From contig NZ_JACJTR010000010.1 of NCBI RefSeq assembly GCF_014698795.1, positions 124,001 to 188,000 of the forward strand: a stretch of DNA of 64,000 nucleotides, read 5' to 3'. Positions 34,150 through 42,945 of the stretch are shown piece after piece. The stretch is from Nostoc sp. FACHB-892. Its GTDB lineage: Bacteria > Cyanobacteriota > Cyanobacteriia > Cyanobacteriales > Nostocaceae. A model generated the notes under the pieces. That model searched no databases. It saw only the letters and a program-made list of their open reading frames with translations, and had not been told where the DNA came from. Position 1 is the first letter of the stretch, and every line of letters starts with the position of its first letter. A program made the position numbers and the translations under genes.

Positions 34150-34653
34150 TTAAGATTTGTGGACTAATATCTTTTTGAAGAAGCTTTTTGTATCAGCCTC
34201 AGCCCCATTCTTGTTTTTTCTGTGTCGCTGCGATGCTAATCTTTTTTTGGTTTGCTGACGAAGTTGCTGTGCTAGAAGTGCGGCTTCCCTTTCGGCTCGG
34301 AATAAATCAACTTTTCGCGTTGTCAGAATAAATGAGTCGTCAGGCTTTCGTTTCACCCAAGGGACGCTAACTGCGAAATAGTGACAAATATTTTTCCATA
34401 GCTCCTGCTTTAAAACTGGGTAACGTTTTTGAGTATTCAGTGTGTTGGCGATCGCTTTCAACTCTAATATCGCTGCTTCTAACTCTCCCGCCATCTGATT
34501 GATACGTTTGACTTGTCTTATCAAACGCTCTTGTTCACTAATGATTTTTTCCTGCTGGGGTTGCAGTGGCGCTATAGCTGTAGTTACAGATATAGGCAAC
34601 AACGAAACTTTGAGTAAAATGGGCTTTTTATCCGTGTCTTGGATTTGTTTCAT
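34150..34653 (-). CDS. hypothetical coiled-coil protein
   Basis: 167 residues, not recognised. Residues 32-75 are a probable coiled coil (QQEKIISEQERLIRQVKRINQMAGELEAAILELKAIANTL); the C-terminal 40 residues are strongly basic (QLRQQTKKRLASQRHRKNK). The central YPVLKQELWKNICHYFAVSVPWVKRKPDDSFILTTRKVDLFRAEREAALLAQQ looks like a conserved domain, and the mix of composition argues for a true gene. No signal or membrane segment. Might bind nucleic acid; not shown. Confidence 0.55.
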   Translation of the reverse strand: MKQIQDTDKKPILLKVSLLPISVTTAIAPLQPQQEKIISEQERLIRQVKRINQMAGELEAAILELKAIANTLNTQKRYPVLKQELWKNICHYFAVSVPWVKRKPDDSFILTTRKVDLFRAEREAALLAQQLRQQTKKRLASQRHRKNKNGAEADTKSFFKKILVHKS

Positions 34654-34855
34654 ACTACCTCAAGCAAAGCTAGCTGACTTTTAAGGCATTTTAGCAGCTA
34701 ATTAGTATATTTGTACTATAAAAATTGTCTATATGAGGTTTAATCTGATGAATTCTGCTGTATAAGCAAAAAAGCACTACACTCGGAAGCTGAAGTAGAT
34801 CCGCCAGTGCTGATACTATTTCTAGTAAATTTCCTTGTCATTAATTACCTTTCTT

Positions 34856-35317
34856 ATGAAATTAAGAATATACGAAATAACTGATACCGAAGAAATTATG
34901 AAATTGTTCTACGACACTATTCATGAAGTAAATATTCGTGATTACACACAAGAACAAGTAGATGCTTGGGCACCAGCAAATATGGATATTGAGGTTTGGA
35001 TTAAAGGTTTGGGGAGTAAGTTTACTTATGTAGCCGAGGAGCAGGGTAAAATTATTGGTTTTGGGGAGTTAGAGGCTAATGGACATATTGATCGTTTTTA
35101 CTGCCATAAAGATTTTCAAAGAAAAGGAGTTGGTAAGAAAATCTTAGAACAGCTTGAATCAAAAGCAAAGTCTTTAGGTATTGAAAAGTTATTTACAGAA
35201 GCCAGTATTACAGCTAAACCGTTTTTTGAAAGACAGAATTTTATTGTTGTGAAACAGCAAGAGGTAGAACGTAGAGGGCAAAAGCTGATAAATTTTGTTA
35301 TGGAAAAACCAATTTAA
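34856..35317 (+). CDS. GNAT family N-acetyltransferase
   Basis: 153 residues from ATG 34856 (an in-frame TTG at 34835 is less likely). GNAT core: N-terminal MKLRIYEITDTEEIMKLFYDTIHEVN, motif GFGELEANGHIDRFYCHKDFQRKGVGKKILEQLE, with RKGVGK as the acetyl-CoA pyrophosphate loop, and a C-terminal strand FTEASITAKPFFERQNFIVVKQQEVERRGQKLINFVMEK. It is of the PhnO/YafP type. Acceptor unknown. Single gene, divergent from the coiled-coil protein. Confidence 0.9.
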   Translation: MKLRIYEITDTEEIMKLFYDTIHEVNIRDYTQEQVDAWAPANMDIEVWIKGLGSKFTYVAEEQGKIIGFGELEANGHIDRFYCHKDFQRKGVGKKILEQLESKAKSLGIEKLFTEASITAKPFFERQNFIVVKQQEVERRGQKLINFVMEKPI

Positions 35318-35440
35318 TAATTAAATTGGTTGGATTAACAATAGTAATTTTGTAAAAAATATATCGAAATATTGTCCGCTTTATTACTTCTTAAACCCAA
35401 AAAACTCCACCCCGCCAAAGCTGTGCTTTATCCTCCCCCC

Positions 35441-35613
35441 TTGCGGCTACGGTGTACACAATTCTTTTAGAATTACCCCACAGGCTTTGATCCCCCCAAC
35501 CCCCCTTAAAAAGGGGGGCAAAAACCTTTCAAAGTCCTCCAATTTATCGGAGGATTTAGGAGGATCTACAAGACTTTGGTTTTGTATAGAGATATGTGTC
35601 ACCGTAGCCGCAA
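35441..35613. mobile_element. MITE-like palindromic element
   Basis: Perfect 14-bp inverted repeats TTGCGGCTACGGTG (35441-35454) and CACCGTAGCCGCAA (35600-35613) flank about 145 bases that contain a nested hairpin CCCCCCTT-AAAA-AGGGGGG (about 35500-35519) and a second one (TCCTCC and GGAGGA near 35536-35565). C-rich tracts continue outward on both sides. No coding capacity. This has the shape of a non-autonomous inverted-repeat element of cyanobacteria. Confidence 0.6.
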
Positions 35614-35791
35614 ACGGGGAGGGGTTGCAGGGTGGTTTCATACAAGCAGAGAAAATTAAAACTGGGTTTTAAAGCCTTGCTACCTTTCAGGGAGAGGAAT
35701 GGAAGTGGGGTAAAAAACTATGTTACGTTACAAAACTTTTATACTTAAGTAAATTGTTTTTTAAAAGATTGATTTAAATTAACTCGTAAAA

Positions 35792-36847
35792 TTAAACTTG
35801 TTTCAATAACTGATTAATTTGAATTTGCAGTTTTTCTCGTAATTCTTGTGCCTGCCGATAAGCCACTGTACGCCCTTTATTTGAATACTTGTGCAATTCT
35901 GCTGTTTCCAAAGGCTGAATAAAGTAACGCAGTCGAGTTCTCATTGCCCAAACTCCCATTGAAGGAAACAGAACTAAGACAAGCATTAAAGGTGAAAAAG
36001 GCAAAAATGGTAATTTGACTAATCGTTGCAATCGTTTTAAATTAACAGCCCAAGGATGTAAAGATTCGCTCCCAATGCAAACTACCGGGAGAATAGGAAT
36101 TTGATAGCGATCGCTCAACTTAATAAAACTCACATCAAACTTTTCTAGTTGGTAGCGTCTCCTCCAACCTTTTAGAGGGCCGCGGATACCTTCGGGTGCA
36201 TATAAAATAATTTCACCTTGGGCGTTCGCTGTAGGCGTTGGTGCAGCCATTGCGGCTTCAAAATCATTTAATTCGGCTCGCACACCACCCAAAACCTGTG
36301 ACCATTTAGGTGGTAACCACCAAATCATCCAAGGATGCTCAAATAATGCTGGATTTGCTAGAAGTTGCACTCCCCATTCTCTAGCTTCACCTAATAAATA
36401 ACCCAAGGTCAAAAAATCCCAAGGAAAAGACATCCCTGCGTGATTCATTGCCACAATTAATGGCCCTGTTTGTGGCAAGTTTTCGACTCGTTGTAATTCT
36501 CCACGAAAGTAGTATTTAACGATAGGACCGAGAACTTCTTTGCTAAAAGCTTGTTGATATTTAGGATCAAATTCACTAACTTCTGTTCGGGGTGAACGAA
36601 AACCAAGACGTAACCAACGACTCAGCAGCGCCAGATAAAATCCGCCAGGAACTAAAAATAACCCATATTCCAGCCAATTCCAACCATCTGAATCGGTATG
36701 ATAGTGCTGCCAATGACGGTTGAATAAAATTAGCCAGCCTGGAGGATACCAAAGACAAAACCAATCAAACGAACTAAATATATAGCCTTCACCTGGTAAA
36801 TTTTCCAGTTGAGGGTTGATAAGGTTTTCAGAATGTTGATTAATCAA
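35792..36847 (-). CDS. lysophospholipid acyltransferase-like protein (PlsC family)
   Basis: 351 residues from a TTG (36847); no ATG is nearer the natural start. One or two membrane segments near 40-75 (WLILFNRHW, WLEYGLFLVPGGFYLALL), then the glycerolipid acyltransferase domain. The catalytic box is NHAGMSFPWDF (an NH-x7-D spacing, not the classical NH-x4-D), and the lysophosphatidate-binding motif is LYAPEGIRG. Likely acylates a glycerolipid or related acceptor at the membrane. The altered box is known in this subgroup of cyanobacterial proteins, but acceptor specificity is unclear. Confidence 0.8.
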   Translation of the reverse strand: MINQHSENLINPQLENLPGEGYIFSSFDWFCLWYPPGWLILFNRHWQHYHTDSDGWNWLEYGLFLVPGGFYLALLSRWLRLGFRSPRTEVSEFDPKYQQAFSKEVLGPIVKYYFRGELQRVENLPQTGPLIVAMNHAGMSFPWDFLTLGYLLGEAREWGVQLLANPALFEHPWMIWWLPPKWSQVLGGVRAELNDFEAAMAAPTPTANAQGEIILYAPEGIRGPLKGWRRRYQLEKFDVSFIKLSDRYQIPILPVVCIGSESLHPWAVNLKRLQRLVKLPFLPFSPLMLVLVLFPSMGVWAMRTRLRYFIQPLETAELHKYSNKGRTVAYRQAQELREKLQIQINQLLKQV

Positions 36848-37408
36848 AACAATAATATGGATTAGGCAAAAATTTTGATTTAAATCCTATCATAACTTTA
36901 CAGCTTCGCTATTGGAATCTTACCTTGGAAGTAAAGTCAACTACATTTTTTTTTGAAACCCATTTAAGATCATTTTGGCAAAATTAGAGATAATTTGGAA
37001 AAGCTTATTTATCCAAACCAAAATATCTGTATGAATGTTAATCTAAGTTACCATTCACGATATTAAATTTCCCCAAATGATTTAGGATTACTATATATAA
37101 AATATTAAGTAAAGTATGAATTATGGCAAGATGATGCCCTAGTCATGCATTTTTTAGGTGCGTGATTATTGAAACTTATTAAATTGTTTATAATAATACT
37201 ATTTTTGGATGACCTACCTGATAAAATTTAATGTTTATTTTATAGTTACCTTCTACAATTATTTTGTCTCAACAAGTTTTGTCGTATCACCTTAAAACAG
37301 TTAACAGTTATCACAAGCATGAGCGGGGCTTACATTAGTGAACAGTAATTAATGAGGACGATAAGTAAATATTGGGATTTCGCCAAAAGATAAAATTGAT
37401 AATAACTA
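36848..37408. other. 561-base AT-rich intergenic region
   Basis: Lies between the divergent acyltransferase gene and the XRE regulator. It must contain promoters for both. I see no coding frame, RNA gene or strong hairpin in it. Confidence 0.4.
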
Positions 37409-37729
37409 ATGGCTATTGAAATTCTTCCTCAAGCTGGAGACAAATGGCGAGACACCTGTCTTACTCTTCCCATTATGGAACTAGAAAAGTCACTAAAAAT
37501 TTCAGATTTAATCCGTGAACTTCGGCAGCACCTCGATCTATCTCAGGAAAAGTTTGCAGCCAAGTTGGGAGTTTCCATGCGAACAGTTAATCGCTGGGAG
37601 AACGGATCTACAGTGCCTTCACAGATGGCACTAAAGCTCATTGAAGAAATGTTACAGAAGATGGGCGAACCAGGCAAAAGATTACTGAACGAGTATCTCC
37701 TCAAAACGGAGCAACGGGAGGACTCCTAA
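37409..37729 (+). CDS. XRE-family helix-turn-helix regulator
   Basis: 106 residues from ATG 37409 (a second ATG at 37475 would give 84). The HTH is ISDLIRELRQHLDLSQEKFAAKLGVSMRTVNRWENGSTVPSQMALKLIEEML; the C-terminus is short and charged. The downstream hybrid kinase starts one base after its stop, with the ribosome binding site GGGAGG inside the regulator gene, so the two are translationally linked. A DNA-binding partner for the kinase is an attractive guess; direct contact is not shown. Confidence 0.9.
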   Translation: MAIEILPQAGDKWRDTCLTLPIMELEKSLKISDLIRELRQHLDLSQEKFAAKLGVSMRTVNRWENGSTVPSQMALKLIEEMLQKMGEPGKRLLNEYLLKTEQREDS

Positions 37730-37730
37730 G

Positions 37731-40700
37731 ATGATGGTGAAAGCACCCGAAAAAATTTTGATAATGCGCTCCTGGTTACTAACCTATGGTGTGATGCTTC
37801 TGACAGTCATAGTGGCGTTGTTGCTGACGCGACTGTTGTTGCCAGTCTTCGATCCGAGTGTATTTACATTATTTTATGCTGCTGTGGCAATCAGTGCCTG
37901 GTATGGCGGCATGAGGCTTGGAGTACTTGCGATCGCCCTTTCTGTTACAACTGCTCTGTATTTTTTGATCGAGCCAGTCTACTCGTTCGATTTTCTCAGC
38001 CCGAATGTCTTGGTACGATTAGCCACATTCTCAGTAGTATCCTTCTTAATTACTGCCCTTTCTTCAGAGTTGCGAACTGCCAGACGCAAGGCAGAGACAA
38101 GCCTGAAATTGTTGCAAAATAGCGAAATGCGGTTTAGTCGGCTGGCAGAATCCAACATCATTGGAGTTATCGTAACTGATATGAACAATGGGTCGATCAT
38201 GGAAGCCAATGATGCTTTTCTAAAGATGATCGGCTATACGCAAGAAGATTTGTCCGCTAACCAAATTAACTGGCGCGAGATTACCCCACCTGAGTATCTG
38301 CTTTTGAGTGAGCGTTCGGTGGAAGAACTTAGAACGGCCGGAGTCTGTAAACCGTTTGAGAAAGAATACATCCGTAAAGATGGCATAAGAGTTCCGGTTT
38401 TGCTCGGTTCTGTCCTAGTGGGAGACACTGAAGAAACTGTCATTGGCTTTGTTGTCGATTTGAGCGAACAGCAAGCTGCGCTACGCCAACGCCAGCAAGC
38501 CGAACAAATCTTGCGGGAAAAAGAGGAACGCCTGAAATTAGCTAATGAGCGTTTTGAGTTAGCAGCATCTGCGGTCAACTGTCTCATTTATGACTGGAAT
38601 ATAGAGCAGGATACCGTTGAAAGAACCGATGGTTTAACCCGGATTTTGGGCTATTCCCTTGATATTGCTGAACCAACAGGTAATTGGTGGCGTGAACTTG
38701 TTCATTCAGAAGATTTGCAGCGTGTACAAGAGCAGACGGCGATCGCTTTGGCAAATGGCGATCGCTATGCTGCCGAGTATCGCATTCGCAACCAGGATAA
38801 TCAGTACATCTATATATTGGATCAGGGGATAGTAGTGCAACGCGATGCTGATGCAAAACCAGTCCGCGTAGTTGGCAGCACTACAGATATTAGCGATCGC
38901 AAGCAAGCAGAGAAGGCTATCCAAGAAAGTGAAGAACGTCTCAGGAGTTTTGTCAAAGCCAATATAGTTGGCATTATCTTTGGTGATGTGAATGGTAGCA
39001 TCACTGAAGCCAACGACGAGTTCTTACGAATTGTCGGCTATACCCAAGCAGATATTCAGACAGGCAGACTACGCTGGACTGATATCACACCTCCTGAGTA
39101 CCAATATTTAGATGAACTAGCTATTGCCGAGGCAACAGCAAAGGGAACTTGTACTCCCTATGAGAAGGAATGCATTCGCAAGGATGGTTCTATTGTCCCG
39201 GTTGTAGTTGGTTACTCCCTTTTAGGACAATCTCGGCAGAAATCAGTTGCATTCATTCTTGATATTAGTGACCTTAAACAAGCTAAAAAAGCTCTAAGTC
39301 AGAGTCAAGAGCAATTTCAAGCTTTTATGGACAATATTCCAGCCGCAGCATGGATTACGAATGCAGACGGGCGTGTACTTTACCTTAGTCCAACTTATTT
39401 GAGCATATTTCATGTAGCAACAAATAAAGCAATTAATAAAAACATTTTTGACCTATACCCAGCCGAAATCGCCCAACCCTTCCTCAATAACATTAGAATA
39501 GTTGCCCAGACAAATCAGGTTGTTGAAACCATCGAGTCTGCCCCACGCACAGATGGCACTCTGGGAGAATTTTTGGTATATAAGTTTCCCATTGCCGATG
39601 CATCTGGGCAACGCCTAGTAGGAGGAGTTGCAGTTGACATCACCGAACGCGAACGCATTCTTCGTGAACGCCAGCTTGCTGAACTTGCCTTGCAAGAGCG
39701 TAGTGAAAGACTTAAGCTACTTTCTGAAACAACAAGTGATTTGCTTTCAACCGAGCGCCCCCTGGATCTAATGAACAGCTTGTTTAGCAAACTCTCGGCG
39801 CAGATGGATTTGCATTTCTACTTCCACTATTTAATTGAGACACATGAAAATAAGCAGAAACTTCGTTTAGTAGCTTGGAACGGCATTACTGATGAAGTAT
39901 TTCAAGCAATTGAATACCTGGAATTTAATCAAGAAATGTGCGGATTAGTGGCGCAACAACGCCATCAAATTGTCGTCAATGATGTGCAGCACTCTACCCA
40001 TCCAAATGTCTCCATCCTCCAGGCTTTGGAGATCACAGCCTATGCAGGTCAACCGTTAATTGCTCAGGGAAAGCTCCTTGGTGTCCTCTCCTTTGCCAGC
40101 CGCACCCGTACTCACTTCACTTCTGGAGAAATTGCCCTGCTGCAAGCAACTTCCGATCAGGTAGCGGTTGCTCTAGAACGCGCCGAGTTAATGACTTCGT
40201 TACAGCAGCAAAAAGAGCAATTAGTCCAAGCTAACCGGATTAAAGATGAATTTTTGGCGGTTCTTTCCCACGAACTTCGCACGCCGCTAAACCCGATTCT
40301 GGGATGGTCGAAGTTACTGCAAACTAAAAAGTATGATGAAGCAACCACTACTCGCGCCCTCCAAACCATTGAGCGCAATGCCAAGCTTCAGACTCAACTA
40401 ATTGAAGATTTGTTAGATGTCTCTCGGATTTTGCAAGGTAAACTCAGTCTGAATATTGCTCCTGTGAATTTGGAAACTGCGATCGCATCTGCAATAGAAA
40501 CTGTACGTCTAGCCGCCCAAGCTAAATCTATCGATTTGCGATTTACAATTTCAGACTTTACTGCGGAACCCTACGTGAACGCCTACACTCAGTCGAACGA
40601 TTTTGAATTGGAAAATTCTCACAGAAATTTAGAATCTATCGATTTTAACAACCAATCTGACAATCTAAAATCCCAAATTCAAGTTGCATTCTCAGCGCCC

Positions 40701-41534
40701 CAAAGGTGCGATCCAAAATTCCTAATAACAGGTGATTCTGGTCGTTTGCAGCAAGTTATCTGGAATCTACTGTCTAATGCTATTAAGTTCACGCCCCCAG
40801 GTGGACAGGTAGAAATCAGTTTACAATCACTTGGTTCTCAAGCTCAACTTCGAGTTAGTGATACAGGTAAGGGAATTAGCCCCGACTTTTTGCCATTCGT
40901 ATTTGAATACTTTCGACAAGCTGATGGTGCAACTACCAGAAAATTCGGGGGATTGGGATTAGGATTAGCTATTGTTCGTCACATCGTCGAGCTACATGGA
41001 GGCACAGTTCAGGCAGAAAGTTTAGGCGAAGAACAGGGAGCAACCTTTACAGTCATGCTACCTATGATTAATATTCATCAAGATAGCCACCAGATTGATA
41101 AACAACCTGATGATTTAACCGATCTAAATGGGGTGAAAGTTCTGCTTGTGGATGATGAGCGTGATACGCGAGAGTTAATTGCTTTCATTCTGGAGCAGTC
41201 TGGCGCGGTAGTAAACCCGGTAGCATCGGCTGTGGAAGCACTACGAATTATGCCTCAGTTCCAGCCAAATCTGCTGTTAAGCGACATTGGAATGCCGGAA
41301 GTAGACGGTTATATGTTAATCCGTCAAATCAGAGCCATGTCCCCAGAGATGGGAGGGACAATTCCAGCGATCGCTCTTACAGCTTACGCAGCTGAGGCTG
41401 ATTATCAACAGGCAATCGCCGCCGGATTTGGGGAGCATATCACTAAGCCTGTGGAACCAGCTAAATTAGTTCAAGCGATCGCCAACCTAATTTGTAGTTG
41501 TAGCAACCTGCAAACTAACTTACAATCCTATTAA
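37731..41534 (+). CDS. large hybrid histidine kinase: DUF4118-PAS(x4)-GAF-kinase-receiver
   Basis: 1267 residues. N-terminal four membrane helices of KdpD-like DUF4118 type (about 10-110), four PAS domains (about 125-245, 265-390, 400-510, 520-640; PAS 1 and 3 are close relatives with TPPEYLLL/TPPEYQYL), a GAF (about 650-820) without the bilin Cys-His, HisKA with His847 (LSHELRTPLNPILGW), HATPase (NLLSNAIKF, DTGKGISPDF, GGLGLGLAIVRHI), and a C-terminal receiver with Asp1185 (LLLSDIGMPEVDG). The HATPase is split by about 55 low-complexity residues (near 945-1000) encoded by repeat-like DNA. Membrane-bound sensor; signal unknown; paired with the XRE regulator. Confidence 0.93.
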   Translation: MMVKAPEKILIMRSWLLTYGVMLLTVIVALLLTRLLLPVFDPSVFTLFYAAVAISAWYGGMRLGVLAIALSVTTALYFLIEPVYSFDFLSPNVLVRLATFSVVSFLITALSSELRTARRKAETSLKLLQNSEMRFSRLAESNIIGVIVTDMNNGSIMEANDAFLKMIGYTQEDLSANQINWREITPPEYLLLSERSVEELRTAGVCKPFEKEYIRKDGIRVPVLLGSVLVGDTEETVIGFVVDLSEQQAALRQRQQAEQILREKEERLKLANERFELAASAVNCLIYDWNIEQDTVERTDGLTRILGYSLDIAEPTGNWWRELVHSEDLQRVQEQTAIALANGDRYAAEYRIRNQDNQYIYILDQGIVVQRDADAKPVRVVGSTTDISDRKQAEKAIQESEERLRSFVKANIVGIIFGDVNGSITEANDEFLRIVGYTQADIQTGRLRWTDITPPEYQYLDELAIAEATAKGTCTPYEKECIRKDGSIVPVVVGYSLLGQSRQKSVAFILDISDLKQAKKALSQSQEQFQAFMDNIPAAAWITNADGRVLYLSPTYLSIFHVATNKAINKNIFDLYPAEIAQPFLNNIRIVAQTNQVVETIESAPRTDGTLGEFLVYKFPIADASGQRLVGGVAVDITERERILRERQLAELALQERSERLKLLSETTSDLLSTERPLDLMNSLFSKLSAQMDLHFYFHYLIETHENKQKLRLVAWNGITDEVFQAIEYLEFNQEMCGLVAQQRHQIVVNDVQHSTHPNVSILQALEITAYAGQPLIAQGKLLGVLSFASRTRTHFTSGEIALLQATSDQVAVALERAELMTSLQQQKEQLVQANRIKDEFLAVLSHELRTPLNPILGWSKLLQTKKYDEATTTRALQTIERNAKLQTQLIEDLLDVSRILQGKLSLNIAPVNLETAIASAIETVRLAAQAKSIDLRFTISDFTAEPYVNAYTQSNDFELENSHRNLESIDFNNQSDNLKSQIQVAFSAPQRCDPKFLITGDSGRLQQVIWNLLSNAIKFTPPGGQVEISLQSLGSQAQLRVSDTGKGISPDFLPFVFEYFRQADGATTRKFGGLGLGLAIVRHIVELHGGTVQAESLGEEQGATFTVMLPMINIHQDSHQIDKQPDDLTDLNGVKVLLVDDERDTRELIAFILEQSGAVVNPVASAVEALRIMPQFQPNLLLSDIGMPEVDGYMLIRQIRAMSPEMGGTIPAIALTAYAAEADYQQAIAAGFGEHITKPVEPAKLVQAIANLICSCSNLQTNLQSY

Positions 41535-41568
41535 AATCGAAGAACCATAATTAATTGAAGGAATCAAT

Positions 41569-41688
41569 TCACTTTACAACTCGTCCCTTAACTTCATCTC
41601 GAACGTGGCGAAACGTTTCAATTGATTGCCCTGATTGCTCATCAAGTTGCCAATCTTCAAACACATTTCTCTCCTCTTTATGTTCTAC
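41569..41688 (-). pseudogene. arsC: 3' remnant of an arsenate reductase gene (LMW-phosphatase type arsC)
   Basis: On the minus strand the frame EERNVFEDWQLDEQSGQS then IETFRHVRDEVKGRVVK-stop closely matches the C-terminus of cyanobacterial ArsC (Synechocystis Slr0946 ends with a similar FEDWQL, DGQSLEVFRTVR, VKERV run). Upstream the frame hits stops, and no CxxxxCR active-site loop or start can be found in the next 170 bases. I read it as a decayed reductase gene at the edge of the arsenic island. No start codon, no RBS. Confidence 0.7.
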
Positions 41689-41866
41689 CTAAGTCACCAG
41701 AGGCGCAAGGCAGAAGTATTATGTCAACAAAAAGATTCTATTCTAAATAATCTCCAAATTAGCCGCATTCATAGCTGCTTATTGATATAAATTTAGCCTT
41801 GGTATAGCCCGAAAGTCCTAAGAAAGTAATGCTAACTCCATACCAGAATTTCATCTGCTTGTGATT

Positions 41867-42259
41867 TCAATCAAGGGCAGCCTCATCAGGTAATACTTCA
41901 AGTTGTAACGCTACAGCATTTAGATAATTTTGGTCGTTCAAAACTTGTGCTGGTAATTTCTCTGCACTTACAGCAGCTCTTACCAAATCTTTTGCAATAA
42001 TATTTTTACTTAGAGTTTTTAGTACTAGTGTTCCTCCGCTCGGAATGCCCTCTTGTAAAAGACCTCCTTGGTAAGCATAAGAAACAAGATCCAAAGGTTC
42101 TAGATAACTAATACTAGTAGAATTAGTGGGTAAATTGTTAAAATTCACTGCTATTGGTTTACTGCTGATAGTAGTATCTGTTTGAGCATCAGTAACACCG
42201 GGCATCAGAGTAATACAAGCAACAATCAGTACAGAATCTATTAAGGTAACAAACCTCAT
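41867..42259 (-). CDS. small secreted hypothetical protein
   Basis: About 130 residues from ATG 42259 (the longer frame from 42313 lacks a signal at its N-terminus). Signal peptide FVTLIDSVLIVACITLMPGVTDA, mature part with ISYLEPLDLVSYAYQGGLLQEGIPSGGTLV and KDLVRAAVSAEKLPAQVLNDQNYLNAVALQLEVL. The last helices look conserved, but I do not recognise a family. It lies between the arsC remnant and arsI on the same strand; a role in arsenic handling is only suggested by position. Confidence 0.55.
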   Translation of the reverse strand: MRFVTLIDSVLIVACITLMPGVTDAQTDTTISSKPIAVNFNNLPTNSTSISYLEPLDLVSYAYQGGLLQEGIPSGGTLVLKTLSKNIIAKDLVRAAVSAEKLPAQVLNDQNYLNAVALQLEVLPDEAALD

Positions 42260-42389
42260 AGAGTTATCCTTTATTAGGTCAAGTGTAATCAGTTTTAGAA
42301 GTTTAAAAATCAAAAGGGGAGAATTAGGGGAGAATCAAACAACTTGTCCCCTTAAGTTTTTAGATACACACTAGTCCTATAGGTTTACT

Positions 42390-42845
42390 CTAAGCACAAC
42401 ATGGCTTATTAACAGCTTTAACTACCTCAGCCGAATTAACTGTAGCCACTAAATTCTTTTCTGGGGCTGTATCTCCCACCTTCACCACAAAAACTTCCCA
42501 ACGATTCCCATCTGGATCTGTTACCCAAACTTTGTCTTGCAAAGCATAGCAACAATCAGTATTATCTTCGGTAAACAATGCTAACCCTGCCTCAGTAAAC
42601 CTCCTGATAGCAGATTCCACCTCTTCTGTACTTTCAACTTGTATACCCAAATGAGACAATGCACCACCAGCCTGGATGCTAGGAGCCAGATTCAATGTCA
42701 AATTTAACGCTGGGCTAGAAATATCAAACTTGACATAGTCATCTTTATACTTCACAGGTTCCAGACCAAACATTGCCCGATAAAATGCTACAGACTTTTC
42801 AATGTCAGTAACATTTAAAGCCACATGAGTTTTCATAACTGCCAT
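42390..42845 (-). CDS. arsI: ArsI-type C-As lyase (glyoxalase/VOC fold)
   Basis: 151 residues from ATG 42845. Vicinal-oxygen-chelate fold with the ArsI/CadI features: metal ligands His7 (MKTHVALNV), His65 (LSHLGIQV) and Glu117 (RWEVF), and the arsenic-binding Cys98-Cys99 pair (TDCCYALQDKVWV), plus a Cys-Cys-Ala C-terminus. ArsI uses Fe(II) and O2 to cleave the C-As bond of trivalent methylarsenite and aromatic arsenicals; a Nostoc ArsI is well characterised. Divergent from arsR; three operator palindromes lie between the two starts. Confidence 0.92.
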   Translation of the reverse strand: MAVMKTHVALNVTDIEKSVAFYRAMFGLEPVKYKDDYVKFDISSPALNLTLNLAPSIQAGGALSHLGIQVESTEEVESAIRRFTEAGLALFTEDNTDCCYALQDKVWVTDPDGNRWEVFVVKVGDTAPEKNLVATVNSAEVVKAVNKPCCA

Positions 42846-42875
42846 AATTTTACTCCTTGTAGGATTTTCACAAAC

Positions 42876-42937
42876 ATTGATTAATATCAATATTGATCTA
42901 TATCAATATGTTGTCAGATATATTGATGAATGTCAAT
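42876..42937. promoter_or_regulatory. three ArsR-type operator palindromes between arsI and arsR
   Basis: ATTGATTAATATCAAT (42876-42891) and ATTGATCTATATCAAT (42892-42907) abut; a third, ATTGATGAATGTCAAT, is at 42922-42937. All share ATTGAT-NNAT-RTCAAT, an ArsR/SmtB-like inverted repeat. They overlap the promoters of both divergent genes, so one repressor could control both. Confidence 0.75.
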
Positions 42938-42945
42938 ATAAGAAT

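Noticed and set aside
35447..35672. Short frames on both strands in the MITE-like element
   Set aside because: They read palindromic repeat DNA only.
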